From assembly GCA_964460785.1 (NCBI GenBank), contig CAYWQB010000005.1, positions 124,001 through 188,000 of the forward strand: DNA of 64,000 nt. Direction: 5' to 3'. This DNA is from CAYWQB01 sp964460785. Its GTDB lineage: Bacteria > Chlamydiota > Chlamydiia > Chlamydiales > CAYWQB01. A model generated the notes under the pieces. The model ran no database searches and was not told the origin of the DNA. It worked only from the letters and a program-made list of their open reading frames with translations. The position numbers were made by a program, and so were the translations under genes. Below, piece after piece: positions 31,761-39,150 of the stretch (positions are counted from its first letter, which is position 1; every line of letters starts with the position of its first letter).

Positions 31761-33752
31761 TTAACTTCTCAGTAGCCGCAGGCCATTTAAGCCGACTAAG
31801 ACCGTGCCTCCCTCGTGTAAAAGAACAGCTAACCATAGAGGAATCCAGCCTAACAGGCCTAAGAGACCCGCAAATATAATGATGGCAAAGGCAAAAGCCA
31901 CATTTTGTGTCAGAGTCTTTTTTGCTTTATAAGATAAAGTAAATAGCTCTCCCAAGTGAGAAAGAGAATCCTTAAGCAGAATAATATCTGAAGCTTCAAT
32001 CGCTGTGAGGGTGCCAATTTTCCCCATTGCAATGCCAACATGCGACCAAGCAAGGGCAGGAGCATCATTTAGGCCATCTCCTACCATTGCGACAGGGGAG
32101 TGTTTGCCATACTCCTTCACCTTAGTGAGCTTGTCTTCTGGCGTTAACTCACTATAAAATTCCTGAATCCCAACTTGCTCTGCGACTTGTTTTGCATTCT
32201 CTTGATGATCGCCTGTTAAGAGGACAGGGCGCACACTATGTCTCTGCTGCATCGATTGCAGGACTGCTTTTGCATTCTTGCGGATCGAATCTTCAAAAGA
32301 AAAAAGAAAAAGGCTCTCTCCTATTAGCAAAAAGGAGAGTACGTAGCCCCTTTCTTTTGCTTTTTGCGCTTTTTTTTGTAGATCTTCCCGGCTTGCTTTA
32401 GATAGGTGATCTTCAATAAAGCGGTAGTTCCCTAAGAAGACCTCACAAGAGAGGTCTGGATAGAATGCTTTAATCCCAAATCCTGGGACCTTGCGAAAGT
32501 TTTCTAAGCAGATGCCTTGAGCACCTTCTGCTTTTGATCTCTCAATAATAGCTTTTGATAGAGGGTGGTGGTTGCCATTTTCTAACGTATAGGCCACAGC
32601 ATATGCTTGCTTTAAGGATGCTTTTTGCTGCTCACAGATTGGTTCTAGGGGATGGCAGATGAATTCGCCTGTGGTTAATGTCCCTGTCTTATCAAAAACG
32701 ATTGTTGAGCAAGCGGCAAGGGCTTCTAAAGGAGAAGAACCTTTGAGTAGGATGCCGCGGCTGGCAGCTCGGCTTAACGCACTAAGGTACACAATAGGAG
32801 GGCCAATAATGAGTGCACAAGGGGAGGCTGCAACCAAAAAAGTCAGGGCGCGGACAATGCTTCCTTCATCACCTAAAAAGGTCATGGAAAAAATAAAAGG
32901 GAAAGAGATCGCTGTGATCAGAGAGAGGAGAATAATTGTGAGCGCATAACGGGGTTTCCACTTTTCAAGCCATGATTGTAACTTGGGTTTTGACTGCTGT
33001 GCCTGACTGACCAAAGAGACGATACGGCTGAGTGTAGACTTATTGTGGAGTTTAGTAACCCGAAGGCGAAGCTCTCCTTCTTGAATTTTCGAGCCAGAAG
33101 GGACCGTGGATCCAGGTTGTAGGCTAACTGGTTTTTTTTCTCCTGTGAGGTGAGCAAAGCTTGCCAGGGCAGTACCTTCCATCACCTCTCCATCTAGGGG
33201 AACAAGCTCTCCAGGCTTGATCAGAAGGGTAGAGCCTAAAGGAACACGGTTAAGCGCTGTGAGTAGGGTCGATCCATCAGGCTGGATGACATATGCTTTT
33301 TCTGGAGCGAGGTGCTTCAGGCTGCGAATTGTTTCTTTTGCTTTGCCTTTGATCATTTCCTCAAGAGCTTCTGAAAAGGCAAAAAGGACTAAAAGAAGGC
33401 CGCCTTCCAGCCCCTCCCCAATAAAAAGTGAGCCAAATGCTGCCAGTGTCATTAATACATTGATGCCGATACGCATCTTCGCAATCGTTTCTAGCGCATG
33501 AATGAGAGCAGGCACCCCTGTCAGAAAAAATGTACAGCCGAGAAATAGGTAGTGAAAGGGAAGATAGCTTGGGAAGAAAGAAAGGAGGTAGGCAAGGAAA
33601 AGAGAGCCTCCCGCAGCAAGAGAGGCCTTAAGGGGAAGGTTGCGCTCCCACCTGCGTGCAGGTGATGTTAGTAGGGAGTTATAGGGAGAGTCTTTGGTGC
33701 GATTGACTGCGGACAAAAGACGCTCAAATAAAGGGCGGGAGAGAAGGCTCAT
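31761..33752 (-). CDS. P1B-4-type metal-exporting P-type ATPase (ZntA/CT727-like)
   Basis: A 663-residue metal pump. It lacks an N-terminal CxxC metal domain. Seen are the phosphatase loop LTGEKKPV, the transmembrane metal motif SPC (310-312, AASPCALIIGPP), the phosphorylation site DKTGT (Asp354), the hinge MVGDGLNDAPAL near 560 and HEGGT (646-650) in the last helix. SPC plus HEGGT defines subgroup P1B-4, whose studied members export Co2+, Zn2+ or Fe2+. The chlamydial zntA name is therefore probably misleading. I use the ATG at 33752, which forms an ATGA overlap with the upstream VIT-like gene; a start nine codons earlier also exists. Confidence 0.9.
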   Translation of the reverse strand: MSLLSRPLFERLLSAVNRTKDSPYNSLLTSPARRWERNLPLKASLAAGGSLFLAYLLSFFPSYLPFHYLFLGCTFFLTGVPALIHALETIAKMRIGINVLMTLAAFGSLFIGEGLEGGLLLVLFAFSEALEEMIKGKAKETIRSLKHLAPEKAYVIQPDGSTLLTALNRVPLGSTLLIKPGELVPLDGEVMEGTALASFAHLTGEKKPVSLQPGSTVPSGSKIQEGELRLRVTKLHNKSTLSRIVSLVSQAQQSKPKLQSWLEKWKPRYALTIILLSLITAISFPFIFSMTFLGDEGSIVRALTFLVAASPCALIIGPPIVYLSALSRAASRGILLKGSSPLEALAACSTIVFDKTGTLTTGEFICHPLEPICEQQKASLKQAYAVAYTLENGNHHPLSKAIIERSKAEGAQGICLENFRKVPGFGIKAFYPDLSCEVFLGNYRFIEDHLSKASREDLQKKAQKAKERGYVLSFLLIGESLFLFSFEDSIRKNAKAVLQSMQQRHSVRPVLLTGDHQENAKQVAEQVGIQEFYSELTPEDKLTKVKEYGKHSPVAMVGDGLNDAPALAWSHVGIAMGKIGTLTAIEASDIILLKDSLSHLGELFTLSYKAKKTLTQNVAFAFAIIIFAGLLGLLGWIPLWLAVLLHEGGTVLVGLNGLRLLRS

Positions 33753-34519
33753 TGAAATACCGTGAATGATTGTAGCCAAATGACCAAAAAGTGAGAAAAA
33801 CCGATGGTAATTGCGGCAATCGCAAGTAACCAGACAATAGAAGGAAGGATCTTCTTCTTCTCAAGAGAGGAAAGGGTCACTTCTGAAAGAATTAAAAGTA
33901 GGGTCACCATAAGGGGAATACCATAAAGGGCAGAGCTCATGAAAGAGAGGGTGAGAAAGGCTGCTGTAAGTAATGCGCCAAGGCCTGAAGCAAGCCCAAT
34001 TTTTAAAGGGTGCTCTTGGCTTTCTAGGGTTACGCCAAATTCTTCTTCGAGCATAACTCGCAACAGGCGATCTTCATCAGCCATTAAGACATCTGTTACA
34101 TTGTCTAGTAGTTGTCCTTCAAAGCCTTTAGCTCGGTAAATTTCTTTGAGCTCTTCACGCTCTTCCTCGAGATTGTGTTCAATTTCATACTTTTCTTGCT
34201 CAATGATGCGATAGATTTTTTCCATGCGGCTCCATGCGCGAAAAGCAGCAATGCAGCCTCGCCAAAGGACCCATCCTCCTCCAATGGTAGCTAGCACAAA
34301 CAACGACTGTCCTATAGACATATCAATTTCTATTAAGGCAGTCCATAAGAGCAAGGCAAGGATTGCGCTCTCTTTGACAGAATAGATCATCGCAAAAAAG
34401 CTTGCTGTGGGGGATGATCCGTGAGGTTCTCGACTGATCACACCCTGTAAGCGCTTTTCTCGAAGGTGTTGCTCAACACTCTGACCTTTGAAATGACTTT
34501 TATTCACATGGTACCTCAT
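33749..34519 (-). CDS. VIT/CCC1-like Fe2+/Mn2+ transporter (CT728-like)
   Basis: A 256-residue membrane protein with two N-terminal helices (about 43-90), a charged cytoplasmic helical segment (100-165: EIEHNLEEEREELKEIY, RAKGF, DRLLRVMLEEEFGV) and three C-terminal helices. This layout, and the metal-binding Glu-rich cytoplasmic domain with EIYRAKGF, matches the vacuolar iron transporter (VIT1/CCC1, DUF125) family. It occupies the place of C. trachomatis CT728 next to zntA (CT727). Coupled by ATGA overlaps to the aminopeptidase gene upstream and the P1B-4 ATPase downstream, it suggests a shared metal-efflux or storage task. Direction of transport is not readable. Confidence 0.75.
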   Translation of the reverse strand: MRYHVNKSHFKGQSVEQHLREKRLQGVISREPHGSSPTASFFAMIYSVKESAILALLLWTALIEIDMSIGQSLFVLATIGGGWVLWRGCIAAFRAWSRMEKIYRIIEQEKYEIEHNLEEEREELKEIYRAKGFEGQLLDNVTDVLMADEDRLLRVMLEEEFGVTLESQEHPLKIGLASGLGALLTAAFLTLSFMSSALYGIPLMVTLLLILSEVTLSSLEKKKILPSIVWLLAIAAITIGFSHFLVIWLQSFTVFQ

Positions 34520-35811
34520 GGGATCATCGGGTTTTCTAATAGCTTTTGTAAAAGTGTGATCATGACTTCATGATCATGTAGAGAAATAGCTTCTCGTGCG
34601 GAGTGCATCGAGAGTAGAGGGTGGCCAAGGTCCATTGTTCGTATGCCAACGCGAGAGGATAAAATAGGACCTATGGTACTCCCAGAGGGGATATCATTGC
34701 GCATGATGAACTCTTGCAAAGGGAGTTGGTGATTCAAAGCTAAAGACTGTAAGTGCGTGCGAAGAGCACTGTGCTGTGTATAGCGCTGCTGGCTGCTTGA
34801 CTTAAGAGCCACTCCTTTCCCTAACTGAAGAAGGTGGGAGGGCTCAGAGCGATTGCCTTGTGCAGGATGATAACCATGGGCGACATCAAGTGAAAAGCAG
34901 GCCGAGCGACTTTTCATACAGTAGAAATCTTCAATGCTTGCATCTGGTGCTAGCTTGAAAAAGATTCTTTGCAGAGTTTCCTCTAGCATGGGGGATGCTG
35001 CACCCTGATAACTTTCAGACCCAACTTCTTCATGGTCACTGAAGTATATGACAGAGAGACAGTCCTCTGCAACGTTAGAGGAATCTGTGAAAGCTTCCAT
35101 GATTGCATGGCAAGAGGCTAGATTGTCTAGTCGGTAGCTGGAAACACCTTCTCGGTTAAGCCCCCAAAAAGCAGGGGATTGCATAGGAACGAGCATGAGG
35201 TGGTGGCCAAGGAGCTGTTGGATTGGAAGTCGCTCTTTAAGAAGGTCCACAAGGTGGTTTTCACTTCCTAAATCAGAGCCAGCAAGGACGTAACAGTCGC
35301 CTTCTTTTTGAAAGGGAACCCCTTTGCTCACAGCCTCTTTCTCTAGGTGGATCGCAAGTTGTGGCATGAGCACAGGAGTGTCTCGAAGGTCTAGCAACGC
35401 TTCTTGTGGTTTACCTTCTTGGTCTAGGTAAAATACTTTACCAGCTAGGTAGCATTCTCGGTTCCACCAAGATTGGAGTAGAGGACTACCATAAGGGCTG
35501 ACTCCCCATAAAACAGTTCCGTTGCGGATTACTTCAAAGTTGGGCTTGAGGGTGAATGAGGGACTATCTGTATGTGCCGCAAGGATGAGACAGCGCTTAA
35601 TGGTCCCTTTCGGTAGGCGAAAGGCACAAAGACTAGAGCCATCTCGTAAAAGATAGTATTGTCCTTCAGCCTTCAAGTCCCATCGCTCAGATTCCTGTAG
35701 CGAGGAAAAGCCAGCTTTATCTAGTTCCTTTGAGCAAGAAGCACAAGCGTGCCAAGTTGTAGGGCTTTGCTCGATAAATCGTAAAAGCCCATCTTTTGCC
35801 CTTTGCTTCAT
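34516..35811 (-). CDS. M18-family aspartyl aminopeptidase
   Basis: A 431-residue cytosolic metallo-aminopeptidase that removes N-terminal Asp/Glu from peptides. M18 motifs seen: AHTDSPSFTLKPN near 80 (first metal histidine and aspartate), SPYGSPLLQSWWNREC near 107, FSDHEEVGSESYQGA near 260 (catalytic glutamate pair), DVAHGYHPAQGNRSEPSH near 310, and IPSGSTIGPILSSRVGI plus LGHPLLSMHSAREAI toward the end. The ATG at 35811 is preceded by GGGGGAGG; a GTG five codons upstream also opens the frame but sits on the binding site. It lies between serS and the CT728-like gene, an insertion relative to C. trachomatis order. Confidence 0.93.
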   Translation of the reverse strand: MKQRAKDGLLRFIEQSPTTWHACASCSKELDKAGFSSLQESERWDLKAEGQYYLLRDGSSLCAFRLPKGTIKRCLILAAHTDSPSFTLKPNFEVIRNGTVLWGVSPYGSPLLQSWWNRECYLAGKVFYLDQEGKPQEALLDLRDTPVLMPQLAIHLEKEAVSKGVPFQKEGDCYVLAGSDLGSENHLVDLLKERLPIQQLLGHHLMLVPMQSPAFWGLNREGVSSYRLDNLASCHAIMEAFTDSSNVAEDCLSVIYFSDHEEVGSESYQGAASPMLEETLQRIFFKLAPDASIEDFYCMKSRSACFSLDVAHGYHPAQGNRSEPSHLLQLGKGVALKSSSQQRYTQHSALRTHLQSLALNHQLPLQEFIMRNDIPSGSTIGPILSSRVGIRTMDLGHPLLSMHSAREAISLHDHEVMITLLQKLLENPMIP

Positions 35812-35860
35812 TTCAACCTCCCCCACTCATTGCAGGCGAGTGTATCAGCTCTCTCTTTTA

Positions 35861-37138
35861 CTAGGAAGTAGGCTCTATGAAGCTTTTACCTCCCATCATA
35901 GGGCGAAGAACCTCTGGGATTTCTACAGAACCATCCTCTTTTTGGAAGTTCTCTAACAGAGCCACCATCAGCCTGGATGTTGCTAAACCAGAGCCATTTA
36001 ATGTGTGTGGGTGGATCATTTTACCTTCGCGTTTGAAGCGAATTTGTGAGCGTCGAGATTGAAAGTCTGTACAATTTGATACAGAGGAAACTTCATAGTA
36101 ACGATCTTGCCCAGGCAGCCATACTTCAATATCCACAGTCTTTGCAGCTCCAAAAGACATATCTCCAGTGACTAATAACATAGAGCGGTAGTGAAGGCCT
36201 AACGCTTCTAAAATCTCTTCGGCACTTTGCTGCATCTCTGCAAAAATGGATGCGCTCTCTTCAGGCCGTGTAAAGCAGAACATCTCTACTTTATTAAACT
36301 GGTGCATGCGGATTAGACCACGCTCATTCGCTCCTGCCGCACCTGCTTCTCTGCGGAAGCATGGGGTATAGGCTACATATTTTTCAGGGAGCTGCTCTTC
36401 ACTGATGATCGAATCATAGTGTAGGCTATTGAGTAAAACCTCAGATGTTGGGTTGAGGTAGAGCTCATAGTGCTCATCAGTGATCTTAAATTGCTGGTTG
36501 TCAAACTTTGGTAACTGGCCCGCTCCATATAGAGCCTCTCCTTTAGTCAGGATAGGAGGAAGGATAAATGTGAAGCCCTTTTTAATGTGGTGCTGAACCA
36601 TAAACTGTAAAAGCGCCCACTCTAACTGAGCGCCTAAACCTCGATAAAGAGGCCAGCCAGAGCCAGAGACCTTTGCAGCTGTTTCAAAGTCAAACAGCTG
36701 AAGAGACTCGTTAAGTTCAAGGTGATTTTTGAAAGGGAAGGGGAAAGAAGGTTTCTCTCCAAAGCTTTTTAAACATTGGTTGTCTGCAATGTCATCGCTA
36801 ATCGGAATATCATCAAAAGGGAGGTTGGGGAGACAAGCAAGCTGGTGATGCAAAGTGTCTTGCTTATCTTTGCTCTCTTGTTCAAGTTGGGCAATTTTTT
36901 TGCCCAGTCCTGCAACCTCTTCAAATAAAGGCGCGGGGTCTTTGCCTTCACGCTTATAGGTGCCGATCTCACTGGAAATTTTATTTCTTTTCGCCTTTAA
37001 GGACTCGCACTCTGTTTTGAGTGACCGGTAGTCTTCATCTAAAGATAGCAAAGTTGTAAGGTTAATATCCGAACCCTTAGCAGCTAAAAGTTTCTGATAC
37101 TTTTCGCATTGACTGCGAATCTCTTTGATATCTAACAT
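35861..37138 (-). CDS. serS: Seryl-tRNA synthetase
   Basis: Class II aminoacyl-tRNA synthetase that charges tRNA-Ser and tRNA-Sec. The 425-residue product has the N-terminal antiparallel coiled-coil arm that grips the tRNA (about 28-105), then the catalytic core with motif 1 region near 165, motif 2 FRREAGAAGANERGLIRMHQF (split after ERG; near 264) and motif 3 NGSGLATSRLMVALLENFQ near 380. AAGGAG stands 9 nt before the ATG, and a promoter lies 33 bp upstream of it. Synteny with CT727-CT729 supports it. Confidence 0.98.
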   Translation of the reverse strand: MLDIKEIRSQCEKYQKLLAAKGSDINLTTLLSLDEDYRSLKTECESLKAKRNKISSEIGTYKREGKDPAPLFEEVAGLGKKIAQLEQESKDKQDTLHHQLACLPNLPFDDIPISDDIADNQCLKSFGEKPSFPFPFKNHLELNESLQLFDFETAAKVSGSGWPLYRGLGAQLEWALLQFMVQHHIKKGFTFILPPILTKGEALYGAGQLPKFDNQQFKITDEHYELYLNPTSEVLLNSLHYDSIISEEQLPEKYVAYTPCFRREAGAAGANERGLIRMHQFNKVEMFCFTRPEESASIFAEMQQSAEEILEALGLHYRSMLLVTGDMSFGAAKTVDIEVWLPGQDRYYEVSSVSNCTDFQSRRSQIRFKREGKMIHPHTLNGSGLATSRLMVALLENFQKEDGSVEIPEVLRPMMGGKSFIEPTS

Positions 37139-37170
37139 TAGATGAATCTCCTTTCGTAATTAGAGAGAGA

Positions 37171-37200
37171 AGTTTAAGTGAACGAAGAGGCAAAAGTCAA
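37171..37200 (-). promoter_or_regulatory. Candidate promoter of serS
   Basis: On the minus strand TTGACT (37200-37195) and TAAACT (37176-37171) are 18 nt apart, followed by the AAGGAG site and serS start. It lies in the 107-bp divergent region shared with the GT90-like gene. Confidence 0.6.
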
Positions 37201-37245
37201 ACAGACTGCGATCTCTTTTGTATCCGCAACCATTTTGAGTGAGAA

Positions 37246-38295
37246 ATGAAACTTTTTTTTACGGCCATTCTTCTGCTAATAGGGGGCACTTTTTCGCCTC
37301 TTTTTTCTGATGAGTTAGAAGATTATTATTTGGGGCCCTTGCAAAACTTAACAGAAAGCTATAGCCAGCCTTCTCCGCAGGACCTTCCAGCAGAAATATA
37401 TGAAGTGGGTGCCCGCTGGTACCAAGGTTCACAAATGCCAGCAAGAGCGACACTGCGCACCTATATCAAAGAGGTACAAGAGCTGTTGGGGTATTGTGAA
37501 ATTAAAGGGTATATTCCATGGGGAGCCACCGTGCTATTGGCAACAGGGGATGTGCAAGAAGACCCTCCAAAAGGCCTGGTGGTACTGGCTAAGAGTCGCT
37601 CAAGAGATGCAGAAAATATCGCTTTACTAAAGTTAAATGTGAATAGGCACTGGAGCAATATTGATCAGGCTGTGGCATTTAATAAGCCTTTCTCAGAAAA
37701 ACGAACCAAAGTGGTTTGGCGGGGGGTAGACTCAGGGACATATAACCTTCCAAGAGACCAAAGACCAAGGTTCCAGCTTGTACATAGGTGGGCAAATTCC
37801 CCAGATGAAAGGGTTGATGTTGGTTTTGGTCGGCCAAGCATCGCTCCAATGATTTATACGCCTCGGGTCTATAAAAGAGCCGATAAGTTGCCTGAAGGAA
37901 GCCTAAAAGAGGGGCGACCCATCTGTTGGTTTTTAGAGCATAAGTATATTATTTCAGTAGAAGGAAATGATAAAGACTCTGGCTTGCAGTGGAAATTAGC
38001 TTCTAATTCAGTCGTTCTGATGCCTGAGCCTTTTTTTGAGTCTTGGTTACGGGAGTTTCAACTGCAACCCTATGTCCACTATGTCCCTGTCAAAAGTGAT
38101 TTTTCAGACTTACTAGAGCAATTTACTTGGTGTGAAGAAAACCCTGCTTCTTGTGAGAAAATCCGAACAAAAGCTCGCGAGTATGTATTGAACCTTGCAA
38201 AAGATCCTGATGATTGGGATCGGCAAGCTAGAGTTCTAAAAGCTTTTTATGATAGACACCAAAAATTGGGGAAGGCGCGAAAAACTCCTTTCTAA
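37246..38295 (+). CDS. Secreted CAP10/GT90-like O-glycosyltransferase
   Basis: A 349-residue protein with a signal peptide (about 1-21, ending PLFS before DELED) and a glycosyltransferase family 90 (CAP10/POGLUT-like) domain. Matching features: KVVWRGVDSGTYN near 160 (the family's FRG-type motif), RPRFQLVHRW, KYIISVEGNDKDSGLQWKLA near 240 (the nucleotide-sugar binding region) and SVVLMPEPFFESWLREF followed by KSDFSDLLEQFTWCEENP. Family members transfer glucose or xylose to proteins in eukaryotes and xylose to capsule in fungi, and some bacteria carry secreted copies. It would act in the periplasm or beyond. GAGTGAG precedes the ATG. Acceptor unknown. Confidence 0.75.
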   Translation: MKLFFTAILLLIGGTFSPLFSDELEDYYLGPLQNLTESYSQPSPQDLPAEIYEVGARWYQGSQMPARATLRTYIKEVQELLGYCEIKGYIPWGATVLLATGDVQEDPPKGLVVLAKSRSRDAENIALLKLNVNRHWSNIDQAVAFNKPFSEKRTKVVWRGVDSGTYNLPRDQRPRFQLVHRWANSPDERVDVGFGRPSIAPMIYTPRVYKRADKLPEGSLKEGRPICWFLEHKYIISVEGNDKDSGLQWKLASNSVVLMPEPFFESWLREFQLQPYVHYVPVKSDFSDLLEQFTWCEENPASCEKIRTKAREYVLNLAKDPDDWDRQARVLKAFYDRHQKLGKARKTPF

Positions 38296-38313
38296 TGTAA
38301 AAATTGCCGTAAT

Positions 38314-38343
38314 TTGCTTATTTATAAGGGGATATGGTAAAAT
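38314..38343 (+). promoter_or_regulatory. Candidate promoter of the 116-residue protein gene
   Basis: TTGCTT (38314-38319) and TAAAAT (38338-38343) lie 18 nt apart and end 18 bp before the next start codon. Confidence 0.5.
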
Positions 38344-38361
38344 CTTTCTAGAGGAAGGGGT

Positions 38362-38712
38362 ATGGATCATTCACAAGATGTGCTATGGGATTGGAGCTAT
38401 CGCCACCCAGCGCCCGTAGCTGAAGCACAGCAGGCAAGTCAAAACCTCACCTCTTCATCGCAAGGGGAACATCGGTTTGAGCAGCTGCAAGCTGCAAAGA
38501 AATTTTTACATGTCTTACATAAGAAGAGTTTAGAGAAGCGGGCCGATGCAATGCTCCATGCTTATGCTAGAGGAATGGCTTTGGCATGCAAATTCTGTAT
38601 AGACCCTAATCAGCTGACAGATCCTGTGCTTGTGCGTTTAGGCATACTTGTGACTCTTTCAAGTAAGAGAGCTGAACTATTAGGTTATCTTGCCTCCCTT
38701 CGGAGCAACTAA
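38362..38712 (+). CDS. Small helical hypothetical protein, 116 residues
   Basis: I do not recognise this protein. Residues 1-35 are polar and probably disordered. Residues 38-115 are predicted as three or four amphipathic helices (FEQLQAAKKFLHVLHKKSLEKR; RADAMLHAYARGMALA; TDPVLVRLGILVTLSSKRAELLGYLASL, each part under family-like length). Two cysteines are present, with no signal peptide or membrane helix. A GAGGAAGGGG site stands right before the ATG and a promoter-like pair lies upstream, so it is probably real. Its 3' end overlaps the opposite CD225-like gene by 33 bp. It could be a chaperone-like or secreted protein, but nothing shows which. Confidence 0.6.
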   Translation: MDHSQDVLWDWSYRHPAPVAEAQQASQNLTSSSQGEHRFEQLQAAKKFLHVLHKKSLEKRADAMLHAYARGMALACKFCIDPNQLTDPVLVRLGILVTLSSKRAELLGYLASLRSN

Positions 38713-39000
38713 CTGCTGTAGGGGCTTAGACTGGTCTTTATCCAGATTGAAGCTGTTTAGTATATCCCCTCCTTTAAAGAGTAGAAAGAGGACTAAGACT
38801 AAGACGGATGCCCAGCACCAAAAGCTCGCTTTGCGGTTTAGGCGTCTTGCTTCTTCATGGTTTCCTAAGGCAAATTGTGTATTTGCTTTGGACGCACATA
38901 AAATACCAGGAAAAGCAACAAAGCTAAACAGGATCGTACAGAAAATCGTTAAGCCAAGCATAGAGTAAAAAGGCTTCTTGGGTTGCTCGTTCGGTAGCAT
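38680..39000 (-). CDS. CD225/dispanin-like small membrane protein
   Basis: A 106-residue protein with two membrane helices (about 13-35 and 62-82) joined by a basic loop. The pattern, a first helix ending in small residues and then ASKANTQFALGNHEEARRLNRKASFWCWASVLV (read here as ASKANTQFALGNHEEA and RRLNRKASFWCWASVLV), follows the CD225/dispanin family that includes animal IFITM proteins and many bacterial two-helix proteins. A perfect AGGAGG is 6 nt before the ATG. Function unknown; membrane-curvature or fusion effects are known for IFITM but cannot be transferred. Confidence 0.65.
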   Translation of the reverse strand: MLPNEQPKKPFYSMLGLTIFCTILFSFVAFPGILCASKANTQFALGNHEEARRLNRKASFWCWASVLVLVLFLLFKGGDILNSFNLDKDQSKPLQQLVAPKGGKIT

Positions 39001-39086
39001 TTGTCACCTCCTATAAAGAGATCTCCAACATAACAGCCATTTTAGCAAAATTCCACTGAAGAAGTGAAAAGGGAATTCTTATTTGG

Positions 39087-39110
39087 CTCTATCACTCTTT
39101 TGTGATAGAG
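39087..39110. promoter_or_regulatory. Hairpin/inverted repeat between divergent genes, upstream of smc
   Basis: CTCTATCAC and GTGATAGAG form a perfect 9-bp stem with a 6-nt loop, extendable by a G-U and a G-C pair. It lies about 40 bp before the smc start and 90 bp before the CD225-like start. T6 follows after 12 nt, so it could be an operator or a weak terminator. Confidence 0.4.
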
Positions 39111-39150
39111 TCCCGTCCTGTGTTTTTTCGTCTTTCCATGGGAGGATGCG

